Assembly (NCBI GenBank): GCA_014529385.2
Contig: CM043944.1
Location: 83,812,884 to 83,876,883, forward strand
Source of the DNA: Adiantum capillus-veneris
Lineage: Eukaryota; Streptophyta; Polypodiopsida; Polypodiales; Pteridaceae
Direction: 5' to 3'
Length of the DNA stretch: 64,000 nt
Part shown: positions 1-10,299 of the stretch, one piece after another
How positions within the stretch are numbered: position 1 is the stretch's first letter
Layout of the letters: every line of letters starts with the position of its first letter
Position numbers and translations under genes: made by a program
The notes under the pieces: generated by a model
Seen by the model: the letters and a program-made list of their open reading frames with translations, nothing else
Database searches by the model: none
What the model was told of the DNA's origin: nothing

Positions 1-803
1 AATCTTAGTATGGATGATCATCCACAAACAGATGGTCCAACCGAAAGGTCTAATCAAGTGCTAGAAGATATGTTGTGAGCGTACATTAGCAAGAAGCAAA
101 CCAATTGGGAAGACTACTTGCTTATATTGGAATTTGCTTATAATAGTTCAAAGCATGTGATCACAGGCTTTAGTCCATTTATGCTTTTATATGGTTTTCA
201 ACCTAGATGACCCGTTATGGTAGGGTTGGCTATGGAGAAGATACAAAAAGAGAAGGATTTTCTCCAAGACCATTTTGATATGCTTCGAGTTGCTCGACAG
301 AAGGTTAAGCAAGCTCAAGATCGATATAAGAAGTATGCAGATGAGCATCACCGTCTTGCTACTTTCCAAGAAGGAGACAAGGTTTTCCTCAAGGTTTCGG
401 AGCATTCAAAAAGTCTGAAGACGAGAAAATTTGCTAAACTTTCACCGCGAGATTGTGGATTATTTACCATTCTCAAATGTATAGGTCAAGTGGCATATAA
501 GCTAGCTCTTCCCGAGCACTCATGAGTTCATCCTATTTTTCATGTTAGCTATTTATGAAAACAACTAGGACAGAATGATAATGTCATTGACATAGGAGTG
601 TTAGTTGACATTATAGAACCGCCAAGCATCCCTCATGAACCCAAAAATGTTTTGAATTCTCATGAGCTTTGCACCAGACATCATGTCAGACGACAGGTGT
701 TGGTAAAATGGCTAGATAGATCTGAAGAAGGTTCTACATGGGAGAATGTCTCCGCACTTAAGAAACATTTTTCTATGTTTGTTTCGAAGAAGAAAATGAT
801 TCT

Positions 804-834
<31 letters not shown>
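1..834 (+). pseudogene. Ty3/gypsy chromovirus pol, integrase C-terminus plus chromodomain
   Basis: A single forward frame runs from the window edge almost to the poly-G tract and is broken only by stops at 76-78, 208-210, 523-525 and 556-558. It starts just before the HPQTDG..TERSNQ block, whose Glu (codon 43-45) is the third acid of the integrase DDE triad. The usual integrase C-terminal segment follows, with a HPIFHVSYL motif near 530-555. Residues QVLVKWLDRSEEGSTWE at about 694-744 match the chromodomain pattern of plant chromoviruses, which guides integration to chromatin. Gag, protease, RT and the integrase N-terminus lie outside the window. The four stops rule out function. The family assignment is firm because motif order and spacing are preserved. 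Confidence 0.88.
806..834 (+). repeat. 29-base poly(G) tract at the polypurine tract position
   Basis: An uninterrupted run of 29 G lies directly after the gypsy coding frame and three bases before a TGTAAGG sequence that looks like an LTR start. This is where a retroelement carries its G-rich polypurine tract, so the run is probably an expanded tract. Assembly error in a homopolymer is the alternative. Confidence 0.75.
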
Positions 835-837
835 TAA

Positions 838-964
838 TGTAAGGACACGGGTCCTACGGGCAAGGCCACCGGCACGATTGGACACTGTGTGTGCTAATTT
901 TTATCTGTTTAATCATATTTTTTTATAATAAACATTCAAAAAATAAAAATAGCAAGCAAATGGC
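838..964 (+). mobile_element. Start of the chromovirus 3' LTR (partial)
   Basis: TGTAAGGACACGGG begins right after the polypurine tract, the expected place and sequence (TG start) for a 3' LTR. I cannot find its end. From about 965 the sequence instead resembles the repeat at 3240-4255, so the LTR may be truncated there. No second copy is in the window for comparison. Confidence 0.45.
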
Positions 965-1825
965 ATCCAACTCCTTCCCGATGTGGGATTGCGGATGGCC
1001 ACCAAGGGCTAATGTAGATTTGGGGCTGAATTACTCTCCCAATGTGAGAGGAATGAAGGGCTGAAAACACAAATCTTGATGACGACAATGATGGACAACA
1101 ATGGAGCACTCGATGAAGGTGAGAAATGGCCGAGGGAGGCTCAATGGGCTGCCGCAGTACCGGATCACATCTGGCACAACCCGACGATGGCATGGGCTGA
1201 AAATTGAAAACGCTGGCTAGCGCTAGACAAAAAACTACAAAACACTAGGACTGAGGGCTACGTGTAGAAGAACATTGGCTGAACTTGCAAAGAACATTGG
1301 ACAGATTTCTCTCTTGCTAGCATTACCTCCAACGAAATGCTAGCTACTAGGGTCTCTTTATAGGCCATGAATTGGGCTTATGAACTTCCTTAGGCTTAGA
1401 TAGGGCAAATTGTCCACCCCACCTAGCAAATAAATCATTAAAATGATTCATTAATAAGTTTGGTAAGGGGGTGAAATCAAGGTGAAATTGTCGCACATCT
1501 GCCACTTGGGAATCTGATCGACACAATGAATGGCTCGTTGGATTCCTCTAACCTAAAACTACATGCACGTCATGACAAATGTCCACCGTAGTGTAATAAC
1601 ATATGTCAAAACGCGTGTATAAACCATTTATGCAAGAGTGTGCCAAACCTGGAAAACCTAATCTAATGGACTCAACTGGACTTGCAAGTCTTGCGAATAG
1701 GCTCACAAAATTTCTGATACTAATTCTCCTAGGATTCTAGACACTCCTATCTATGAAGGGGAAAAGTGGCTCTAGAAGTCGATGAAGCATGTCGACGTGG
1801 CACATCGAGCCATGTGCACATGACA
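965..1825 (-). mobile_element. LTR-like repeat, left copy (truncated)
   Basis: About 860 bp align with 3240-4255 in the same orientation. Shared landmarks include GGGCTGAA(A/T) blocks, a segment around 1363-1440 reading CCATGAATTGGGCTTATGAA, and the end CATGTGCAC(A/G)TGACA. It lacks about 150 bp present in the right copy near 3270-3450 and has no counterpart to 3020-3240. On the minus strand the boundary reads AAGGGGA followed by TGTCATG, which fits a polypurine tract followed by an LTR start. I interpret it as the 3' LTR of a minus-strand element, damaged at its far end. Confidence 0.55.
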
Positions 1826-2167
1826 TCCCCTTGCGCTTAAGGTGAGGTACCAGTACTGAACTCCATGCACACCATAAGATGTTCATGGATGAAGTTTCTT
1901 CTAAATGATGTCCTCCACAATGACTTTTGAGAGATAGGCTCCCCTAGGTGATGTAGAAATGTCCAAAACACAAGGATGGTGATGATGCATCTACTTGCAA
2001 ACAATGGACTGCCCCTTGGATCAATGATTCCCTTGTTGGTTATCGGCCAACAATAACTCTTGTTGCCCCAACTTGGATGGTGTGAACCAAACTGCAAACT
2101 AGATGGATGTTCATAGAGCGAATGTCTAGATATGCAGACGTCGATGCCCACGAAAATTACCGACAAC

Positions 2168-2722
2168 TTAGCTTGTGCTGCCCATACACATGAAGATTAG
2201 CAAGAGGAATGCTGAATGGGAGATGAAGATGGATATGTCCCTTGAAATTACCACAAACCATGGCAAGTCCTCTATATGATGCCTCATGAAACTACCAAGT
2301 AACTCCTCAAAGATAAAGGCTCCTCTTGGGGCTTTGACTAGATTGTCGTATGATGGAAGCTCTAGATGAATCCTCGTCTCTGCAAAAAATGGGGCTATGA
2401 ATGTAGTCTCACAATGCCTACGAATTCTCGCAATGTTTGCCTCAGATTGGAACCCTTTGGTTCTGGATTGATGGTTACTGATTGCTAAGAATATGTGAAT
2501 GGTGTGGACCCAATGTGCTTCCAAAGATGTGTAGGGATTGATGACGATGCAATGCCTTTTCTGGAATGATGGAATTCTCCAAGCAGATGGGAGAGATGGT
2601 TGTGCAAGCAATTCCAAGACTCCAAAGCTAATAGGTTGATCTGGATGGGCTAATAAATCTTGATACTTGCAATCAGCATCTTCATGTTTCCAATGCATAT
2701 CTTCAATGATGCGATATGTCAT
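2168..2722 (-). CDS. Unrecognised 184-residue ORF inside the small LTR element
   Basis: An uninterrupted ORF starts with ATG at 2722 and ends at 2168. I do not recognise the product. It is mixed in composition, has no clear zinc knuckle or DTG/DSG triad, and ends in a hydrophobic stretch (SAFLLLIFMCMG) that could be a membrane segment or chance. A further 109-residue ORF in another frame (2166-1837) follows at once, so the original frame may have been longer and broken by a shift near 2167. Its place between primer site and polypurine tract is where gag would lie. It could be a highly diverged gag, or not a gene. Confidence 0.3.
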   Translation of the reverse strand: MTYRIIEDMHWKHEDADCKYQDLLAHPDQPISFGVLELLAQPSLPSAWRIPSFQKRHCIVINPYTSLEAHWVHTIHIFLAISNHQSRTKGFQSEANIARIRRHCETTFIAPFFAETRIHLELPSYDNLVKAPRGAFIFEELLGSFMRHHIEDLPWFVVISRDISIFISHSAFLLLIFMCMGSTS

Positions 2723-3006
2723 GTAAGAAGTTATTACTGCAAATATGCATGCTATGATTTATTTATGTTGAGGTGGTTGAGCACGCACACCAAGACAACT
2801 AGCCTCTTGCAGGTGCACCACAACTATAACCCCCGATATACAGTGTTTGTATTTCCCATGCTCAAGGCACACGGTTCTATGTGCAATAGCAGGTCCTACA
2901 GTTCCTAAGTGAGAGAATCATCCTTGGGCGGAACGCTACAAGCACACACTCAAACACGAGAGGAATTTTTTTTCCAAAGATTAGCTGATTATTGAAAAGT
3001 CAAAAA

Positions 3007-3018
3007 GCTTTGATACCA
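3007..3018 (-). other. Primer binding site (initiator tRNA-Met type)
   Basis: GCTTTGATACCA on the plus strand gives TGGTATCAAAGC on the minus strand, one change from the common plant primer site. It sits one base inside the right LTR-like repeat. Confidence 0.6.
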
Positions 3019-3019
3019 A

Positions 3020-4255
3020 TGTCAAGTGCAACCGTATTGAAATGGTGAAGATCTAGGCTTTACACTTCCACAAATACCTTTCTTTCGTTCCTTGCGTTGG
3101 TGATTTTTTTTAGTTTCAATGATCGTTCCTTTTACTTTTTCCTTAAGAGAGGGAATGAGAGAGTGTGGTAGAGATGTGTAGAGGGAGAGAGAAAAAGAGA
3201 GGAGGAGAATGACACCCGATGGGGTCCCAGCCAACACTCTCTAGGGCTCCTCCAGACCATTACCGATGTGGTATTTGCTTTAGATTTGTAAATCGAAAGT
3301 ACACACAATGCAATACCTCAAGTGCAGACTCTACTGACTTGAATGATGACTATCGCCGCGGTAACTCCTCAAGACAAGGCACCTTGGTCCTCCGGGCTAA
3401 TTCGATGCACCTTTGGGTCCTTTTAGATGTGGCATTGTGGGGACATTAAGGGGTAGATATGGGGCTGAATTGCTCTCATTATGTGAGAGGAATGAAGGGC
3501 TGAAAACATAGATCTTGATGACGGCGATGATGTGGACAACAATGGAGACAGCAAGGGAATGGCCAAGGGGAGACTCAATGGGTTGCCGTACTATCGGACC
3601 GCATATGGGATAAGCTAGTGTTAGTAAATCACGCAAAACACGGCAATGGCATGGGGCTGAAAGATGAAAATGCTGGTTGATATGAAAAAAACGATGGCTG
3701 AACTTGCTGAAAACACTTGGTAGATTCTACTCTCTTTCTAGCGCTACCTCCAACTATTGAAAGTGCGAGCTATTGGGGTCCCTTTATAGACCATGAATTG
3801 GGCTTATGAACTTCCTTAGGCTTAGGTAGGGATAATTTTCCACCACACCCAACAAATAAATCATCAATATGATTTATTAATAAGTTTAACCAAGGGGTAA
3901 TTTTTGGGTGAAAGTGTCGCACATCTACCCACCTGGGAATTCGATCGATGTAGGCAATGGCTTGTTGCATTCCTATAATTTAAAACTACATGCACGTCAT
4001 GCTAGATGCCCACTGTAGTGTAATAACATCTAAAAAAACATGTGTACAAACCATTTGTGCAAGAGGGTTCTAAAACTGGAAAACCTAAGCTAATGAGCTT
4101 GTTCGGACATGCAGGTCCTGCAAACAGTCTTACAAAATAACCGGTATTAGTCCTCCTAGGATTCTAGACACTCTTACAAAAGAAAAAGGGGATAATTGGC
4201 TCCAGAATTTGATGAAGCATGTCCACATGGCACATCAAGCCATGTGCACGTGACA
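3020..4255 (-). mobile_element. LTR-like repeat, right copy (putative 5' LTR)
   Basis: The repeat starts TGTCAAG next to the primer site and ends GTGCACGTGACA, so it has the TG...CA ends of an LTR. Its 3' two thirds align with 965-1825. A GA-rich stretch at 3145-3215 and the 3270-3450 segment are unique to this copy. The flank CCAAC at 4256-4260 has a matching CCAAC at 967-971, but the left repeat does not begin with TG there, so I do not claim a target duplication. Confidence 0.5.
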
Positions 4256-4257
4256 CC

Positions 4258-4960
4258 AACACAGTTACCTTAGTTGACACCAACATCAAAAGTTCCTTGT
4301 TTGCATAGAATCCATGAGGGTTGTCCCATAAATATTCATACACTAGAAAGGATCTTTCACATGGCAAGTAGGGAAAGCACCGTTGTGTGGAAGGCAAGAA
4401 GGGTCATACAATAAGAAGACTTAGAGCCAGAAGATGTGTTTATAACTCATTGGGGTAGGTTCATTGATGATATTGATTGCTCTTTAGCATTAGCAAATAT
4501 TGGAGTCTCAGAAGCTGTGGTGGAGGGCTTGGAAATATCATAGAGGATAGATATGAGATTTTTTAATGCCTCTCTAGATTGGGGGAGTACAAAAATGACA
4601 CACAAACCATGGAAAGTATCCAAGGCAAAGGATCTTTTTGTAGATTTGTATATGTTGATGTAAACAAGGTGGAGAGCTGCATACTGAAATTCAACAAAGT
4701 GGAACCAAACTGTTTTGGTTAGTATTGATAGATTTGACAACAGAATATCTAGAGAACAACACCTTAGTTTGGATGCCTTTTCTTGCAGAAGAGGATGAAT
4801 TTATTGCTATTAGTGCATGAAATCAGATGTCTTGTTTACTAAAGGAGAGGTATCAAAAGAGCCATCCTTGAAACTTTATTAGTGGAAACCTTGATTTGGT
4901 AGAGGTTGCACTTGAAGTGTTTGGAATTGGCCTTTTGATCATGTGAACAAAAGGCAAGTT
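4258..4960 (+). repeat. Dispersed repeat, possibly gypsy gag-like; paired with 22265-22985
   Basis: The sequence from AACACAGTTACC onward is similar to the reverse complement of 22265-22985, including a conserved TTGATGATATTGATTGCTCT block. The minus-strand copy holds a longer open frame, and in the forward copy stops are frequent. Its position just upstream of a gypsy protease-like region suggests a gag or 5' region, but I see no zinc knuckle here. Function is unassigned. Confidence 0.5.
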
Positions 4961-5242
4961 TAATAAGGCTCTTAGTGGTATGGAAGACTGCAATATGCAT
5001 ACATAAAAAATAGATAAAACAAAGTAAAATTACACAACTCAGTAGATCAATTTACATAGCCAAGTAGATCACCTGAATCCTTTAACTATGCAAATCAATC
5101 TTAGCCGAGTTAAGACTGAGATCCAATTTGGGCTTTTCACTTTATCCCATAGCTTGTGCCTAGGTAGCCTTTTGTGAATCACATCGGCCTTCATCTCATT
5201 TTGTAATCTTTTGAAAATTATTCTTATTGCTAGAATAGCAGC

Positions 5243-5790
5243 ATGGATCAAATATTGGATGAATATGTGGAGGATTGTGAGGATTGGGGAACAAAGAATG
5301 TGGTGGATTTCAATCATTTTACAAGCAAGGTAAAGCATGTACATTTCAATGATGAAGAAGAATTGGATTCAATTTTAACATTTTCCAAGGACTCATTGGC
5401 CAAAGTTACCCTAAAACCCTTGTGAAGGTAGATGATCTTGAAGAAACAGTTGTTGCATTTATTGATCATGGATTGGTAATTAACCTTATGGCAAAGTATT
5501 TACACTCAAAGGGATAGTGGCCTATAGATACATATCATGGATGGCATATACGAGCTACTAACTCTTCACCAAGAGACCTTTATGGAGCTTGCCCAAATGC
5601 TAAAGTGACAATTGGTGATGTATGGATGAACAATATATCTTTGTACAAGAATATTCTTATTATCCACTTATCTTGGGACAACCCTATATGCAGATGGAGA
5701 CTAAAGTTCTTGATGATGGTGCTGCCTATGCAAGGATTTGGAGTAGAGATGGTATGAAGTATGCTCAATTCCTAATTATGTGTATAGATC
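5243..5790 (+). pseudogene. Ty3/gypsy aspartic-protease-like domain with DHG instead of D[S/T]G
   Basis: An acidic segment (5243-5425) leads into a frame at about 5412 that contains VVAFIDHGLVINLM at 5449-5490, then WPIDTYHGW, then LYGACPNAKVTIGDV. After a frameshift near 5630 it continues with YYPLILGQPY. This order (catalytic Asp loop, then an ILG-type motif about 80 residues later) is that of a retropepsin. The catalytic triplet reads DHG where DTG or DSG is normal. A stop lies at 5515-5517. A matching DHG-region fragment is at 42463-42640 on the other strand, so the His looks typical of this lineage. The copy is dead. Confidence 0.65.
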
Positions 5791-5928
5791 ACATATAGCC
5801 TTCATGAACATACACTACCAAGGGTGAATAAGGAATTCAAATCAGCACTTCAAATTTTTCCAATGGTAAGAGCAACTTCAATATCAATGAAAAGAAATAT
5901 GTGAACTTCTTCAGACTATTCTCCTCTT

Positions 5929-6410
5929 ATGGACACAATCTATCCATATAAATATCCCATTGAAGATGCATTTGATAAGCCTAAAGGGTTTGATCCTAAA
6001 GCACTAAGTCATGATGATGAGTGGAAGACAATGACTCATTCACCTCTAGTGTGGGAAGCTTACAAGGCTTATCATCGACAAAGGCTTCAAGGAAAAAACC
6101 TCAAACTTCCCTATATTGGTGGAGAGAAAAAGCTAAACAAAAAGCTTGCATGGCACAAGCTTTCACACGTGTGATTCCTGAGGTTGCTAACAATTTTGAA
6201 CTTGTTGAAAACCAAGATCTTGAAGAGTATCATCATAAAGCAAGACTATATGGTACATTGAAGAGGAATCTCTTGCCAAAACTTAATGGCCAAGAGACTT
6301 TTTCTTTGGGATTTGTGGGTCATATCACAATGCCTTTTATTGATGATTTGCCAATTAAAGGGTATGACAAGGATGCTAAGGATGAGGAAAAAGATCAGAG
6401 GGGGTGTTGA
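5929..6410 (+). pseudogene. Gypsy pol region between protease-like domain and RT
   Basis: Two overlapping frames (5929-6174 and 6021-6410) together read as one protein with a single frameshift near 6150: FDPKALSHDDEWK, PLVWEAYKAYHRQRL, PYIGGEKKLNKKLAW, then RVIPEVANNFE and EYHHKARLYGTLKRNLLPK. The composition and order look conserved rather than random. It lies between the protease-like and RT segments of the same element. I cannot assign a named domain. It probably represents a lineage-specific linker before the RT. Confidence 0.5.
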
Positions 6411-6429
6411 AAGTTTGTTGCCAACCATA

Positions 6430-7107
6430 TTAAGACTCTGATGCACTCTTAACAAGACTTGAAGAAGTGCATCAACACTTTCAGGACCCAAATGTCCTTT
6501 TGGAGTCAAAGAAGTGTTAATTGTGGGACATATGTGTAGTCTTGAAGGAATAAGACCAAACCCAGCAAAGGTTGAAGCAATTTAACAAATAAAGGAGACA
6601 TACACTTTTGTTTCTAAAGTGCAAAGTTTTTTGGGAGCATGTGTGTTCTATGTGATTTGGATACTTCACTTTTCTCATGCTGTAGAATATTTATATTAGT
6701 TGCTACAAAAAAGGCAAATGTTTGAGTGGAAAAACATGCATACTAAAGCTATTAGGAAATTGAAAAAGATGCTCCTTACTAATTCAACATGGATTGGTTG
6801 GGAAATTGGTCAGGATGATGAAGAAGGACACATGCATGCAATGTGTTTTGGAGCCAAAGTGTTTAGTAAACAACAACATAACTATCCACACGCTAAAATA
6901 GACTTATGGGGAGTTGCAACAACATTAAAGTGTGAGGAAGAGTACTTTATTGGAGCCTCAATTGTGGTGGAAATAGATTGCTTCCTCTACTTGGGGATGA
7001 TAGTAAATTTCTCTACACCAAATATAGTCATGCTACGATGGATTGCTTTCATTAGTCCTCTTAATCTTAAACTTCAACACATTGTAGGAAGTAATAATGT
7101 GATTTTT
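6430..7107 (+). pseudogene. Ty3/gypsy RT thumb and RNase H remnant
   Basis: The segment opens with RLEEVHQHFQ, shifts frame near 6490, and continues FGVKEVLIVGHMCSLEGIRPNP, the end of the RT palm and thumb. RNase H follows, with GACVFY near 6640, an acidic-aromatic FEW block, FSKQQHNYPHAKI and finally MLRWIAFI and HIVGSNNV by 7107. The RT catalytic core with its YxDD motif is missing between 6410 and 6430, so the copy suffered an internal deletion. Stops occur near 6581 and 6698. The reading frame then runs into a TG/CA microsatellite, and the long open frame that continues to 7476 is an artefact of that repeat. Confidence 0.78.
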
Positions 7108-7375
7108 TATACATATATGTATGTATGTATGCCACACACACACACACATACAAATATATCGATGTGTGTGTGTGTGTGTATGTGTGTGTGTGTCTATATG
7201 TTTGTGTGTGTACACACGCACATTGTGTTTATGTATGTATGTATGCACTATGCATGCATGCATGCATGCATGTATGTATGTATGTATTGGTGTGTGTGTC
7301 TATGTGTGCACGTCTGCGTTCATGTGCCTTTGTGCATGTCTATACATATGTATATGTACCCAAGCCAATACTATA
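7108..7375. repeat. Compound TATG / CA / TG / CATG microsatellite
   Basis: The stretch alternates purine and pyrimidine almost throughout: TATG repeats, a CA run at 7132-7148, two TG runs at 7163-7192, then ATGC and TATG repeats to about 7290 and imperfect TG to 7375. It replaces the downstream part of the gypsy element. Confidence 0.9.
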
Positions 7376-7599
7376 TGAGGAGTAAAAAAGGAACAAGTGG
7401 TATTGGAGCAGCAACCACCACTACTAGATTAGGTACAAGCTGTCATAAGATATCTCTATTTGGTAGAAGAAATTAAGAAATCTCTAGTACCAAGTTGTTC
7501 TTTTTATAAAATTGATATCCCTTGTTATGAGGATTCACAATTAGCTCTTTGAGCACAATCATCTACTATGCTAGAACCTCAAGTGTCACAGACAAGTAA

Positions 7600-7990
7600 T
7601 ACTCAAAGTTTTAGTTAAACATTACACAAGAGATCAAAGAACTTTGATTTTTAATGTCAATGGTGGTGATAAGGAAAGGTTTTAGGCCAAAACAAGCTCC
7701 AATTGGACCAATAGGACCTTGTTTTAAGTGCAAGTGAGATTATTGGATTTGAGATTTTCCATTGAGTAAACCTCAACCCAATTAGAACTATTGTGATGAT
7801 GAATGTAGCATAAAAAACCTATTTTTGGATTGCACATTAGACTCTAATAGAAAAGATAAATTTATGTAGAAGTGGTGCATTCATCAAACTATTTTGAGAC
7901 AGATTTGGTAGTTCCAATGAGAGTGGTCACAAGAGCTCAAGTTTATGTGGAAAGCAGACAAAGTAGACATCAATATGTAGAGCTCAAAGA
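7600..7990 (+). pseudogene. Gypsy gag zinc-knuckle remnant
   Basis: The forward translation around 7690-7760 reads APIGPIGPCFKCK, a stop, DYWI, a stop, DFPLSKPQ, which resembles a CX2CX4HX4C knuckle with His changed to Tyr and the last Cys to Phe. A tail with VPMRVVTRAQVYVESRQ follows near 7910-7960. Gag normally precedes protease, so lying downstream of RNase H this piece probably belongs to another insertion. There are several stops. Confidence 0.4.
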
Positions 7991-8640
7991 GAGGAACGTG
8001 TTTTCCTTCTTTATGCATTGAACCAACAAGTACATCACATGATACAAGCTCCACAAGATTCACACACTCTCACTCACATAGACATATTACTCTAGATAAG
8101 GTTTTTGATTAAGCAATTACATGAGGATTTCACTTAAATACCTCACACTTGTGCGGTAGACCATTACACACACAAGGAAAAATCTAATTATTTATATAAG
8201 CTGGAATCTTATGGCCTCATTACACTTGAGAATTAAATTTTAATTGGCATAGACTAAAGGCATTTATGGAAAATACCTATAGAGTTGGCTGCCTTCTTAC
8301 TTGTCTTATCGCTCATCGTCCTCTCTTCAGCTTTTGGACCTAGGCTCAAATAGTATGCACACATGTATGCATGTATGTATGTATATATCCCGGGGCAATC
8401 ACTTATCAAAAGCTTCCTATATCACGTGCGTTCAAGAGGTTATTAATACAATAATACCTCAATATACATACTATATTTACACTACGTGCCTATTTAAAAA
8501 ACCCCCACCCCCCTCTGTATGTATACATTTTGATACATTTTGACCTTTTAATAATCCTCTCCGGTTAACTCACGTGATAGCATACACATTCTAAAAAGTG
8601 ACCGCCCCGGGGTATATATGTGCTATGTATGTACATTATT
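7991..8640. other. No recognisable gene
   Basis: Low-complexity plant intergenic DNA with a short ATGTATGT run near 8360-8385 and a C-rich patch near 8500. I see no supported coding or RNA feature. Confidence 0.6.
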
Positions 8641-8761
8641 TATGTATGATAGACATCTATGTATGAATGTGTGTGTGTGTGTTTATGTATGTGTATATGT
8701 AAGTACATATGTATGTATGTATATTGAAAGGGGGAGGTGGTTATATTTATTGGAAGGGAGA

Positions 8762-8796
<35 letters not shown>

Positions 8797-8819
8797 TAGA
8801 TAGATAGATAGATAGATAT

Positions 8820-8855
<36 letters not shown>
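8640..8855. repeat. Compound microsatellite (TATG, AT, GATA, GA)
   Basis: In order: TATG/TGTG-rich sequence, (AT)15 at about 8764-8793, (GATA)5-6 at 8795-8818, then (GA)16 at 8822-8854. Neighbouring motifs differ by single changes, typical of one array that mutated and re-expanded. Confidence 0.9.
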
Positions 8856-8858
<3 letters not shown>

Positions 8859-9078
8859 AGCATCGCTCATGTATATGTTGTAGCAATTTTTTTTTTCAAA
8901 TGAAGATAATTATCCTTTATCCTAGTAAAACATTGAGGTGATAAAATCCTGAGGCATGCCTCTTGAAAGTAGTAGTGGTATGTTGCATAGTGGTGGTGGT
9001 GATTGTGTGAGGGGAGGGGAGGAGGAGAAGGTAACACGGGGGGGGAGGGGGGGGTTGGAAAGGGAACAGAAAAATTAA

Positions 9079-9127
<49 letters not shown>

Positions 9128-9805
9128 CCAATAGCTAGGTAGGAAATACTATGAAAATTATACGTGCCAAGGACCAAAGCAACATTTGTAAAATAACCTC
9201 TAGATTGGGAGTGCTACACATTCATGTGTCCACGTGGAGAGAAGAAGGCAACACCTTTTAAACTTGGAATATGTGGAGCGACCAAGAGGAAAGGTAGTTT
9301 TCATCACTAAAACTTTAGATATTTTGTAAGATATGATTCTCTAAAGAGAATATTATCATTAATATAGTACATTCATGTATTAAATTTCCCCAATCACCAA
9401 ATTAATCTTGGAAAAATACTTAATCTTGAGATTAATTTTTCTAGTTAATTCTTTGATGACTACTTCATTTGTTTTTATAATTCATCATTGTCACTGTGTA
9501 CGGGAAAGTTGTGCCTTAATTCATCCTAGAAATGATTGGAATTCCCAATTGTCCGGTTTCAAACAGCTGTAGAAGGAAACCAAACTGGGTTAAAAAATCA
9601 TAAACTAGTATAAAAATTTTATTAATATCCTAGATTTTCTAAGAGCAACGGGTTTGTACATTGACAAGGAGAAAATCAGGTTGTTTATAAAAACAATTTT
9701 TCTGCACACATTGTTCATCAATCTCCATGGTGTTAATGTGCAAGAGGCTTTCTCCCCCATTTTCTCGTAAGGTACATGCTATATCTTAATTTCTTTGGTT
9801 TATAT
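8856..9805. repeat. Intergenic, with G-rich patch and (CT)n at 9081-9125
   Basis: A G/GGA-rich patch at 9010-9058 is followed by an uninterrupted CT run of about 22 units. The rest of the interval has no supported gene. Confidence 0.75.
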
Positions 9806-9810
9806 AAGAC

Positions 9811-10285
9811 ATGGATGATCTATTTCAAGAGGAAGCTAGTGATGTGTCCATTCGCTATTCTACCGATGACTCTAGCAATGATTTAGGTGGTGATGATCCA
9901 TTTTGGTAAAACCCACAATGCTCATAGCTTTGATGGTGATTTAAGTGGTAGTGAGCTTAATTTTGGTGAAACCTACCATGCTCATAGATTGATAGTAGTT
10001 CAAAGCCACCTTATTTCTTTTATAGTGGCCAAGAGAAGATTCAGATTGGGAAATGGGCTCAAAATTTCTCGGGGGCAATTGTGTGCACATGTCAACAATC
10101 TTAGCGTGCCTTGCAATCAGGATGTTGATCAAAGGTTTAGAGATTGGGATTTTCTAGATACTTTAGCAAATTGGTGGAGCTCCCCAACCAAAAGTTTCTA
10201 CCTACACTTGATCCCTCAATCTCAGATGCAACAAGATTCGGAAATTCAATCGAGATTAGAGTTGGTGGTTGAGCAAGCTATCTAA
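9811..10285 (+). pseudogene. ORF remnant of unknown identity, probably upstream part of a LINE
   Basis: A 32-codon acidic frame begins with ATG at 9811 and ends at 9909, and a second frame covers 9887-10285 (132 codons). Both contain a degenerate internal duplication of about 60 bp around GATTTA(G/A)GTGGT. The end of the second frame, RDWDFLDTLANWWSSP, lies just before a LINE zinc-binding motif and may belong to the same ORF2. I do not recognise the N-terminal part. Confidence 0.35.
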
Positions 10286-10299
10286 TGTATGGTGTTATC

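Larger units (their letters stand above)
1826..3019 (-). mobile_element. Internal region of a small minus-strand LTR-type element
   Basis: This 1.2 kb lies between the two LTR-like repeats. At 3007-3018 the plus strand reads GCTTTGATACCA, the reverse complement of a plant initiator-Met-type primer binding site, one base from the repeat starting TGTCAAG at 3020. That places the 5' LTR on the right and the transcription direction leftwards. No RT, integrase or protease motif is visible, so the element would be non-autonomous. Confidence 0.5.

Noticed and set aside
838-1825. Single chromovirus 3' LTR covering the whole interval
   Set aside because: The interval from 965 matches a repeat whose partner has a primer site on the opposite strand, so the two parts more likely belong to different elements.
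6700-7476. 258-codon forward ORF
   Set aside because: The first part is RNase H, but the second half is a TG/CATG microsatellite translated as Cys/Val/Met repeats, so it is not one protein.
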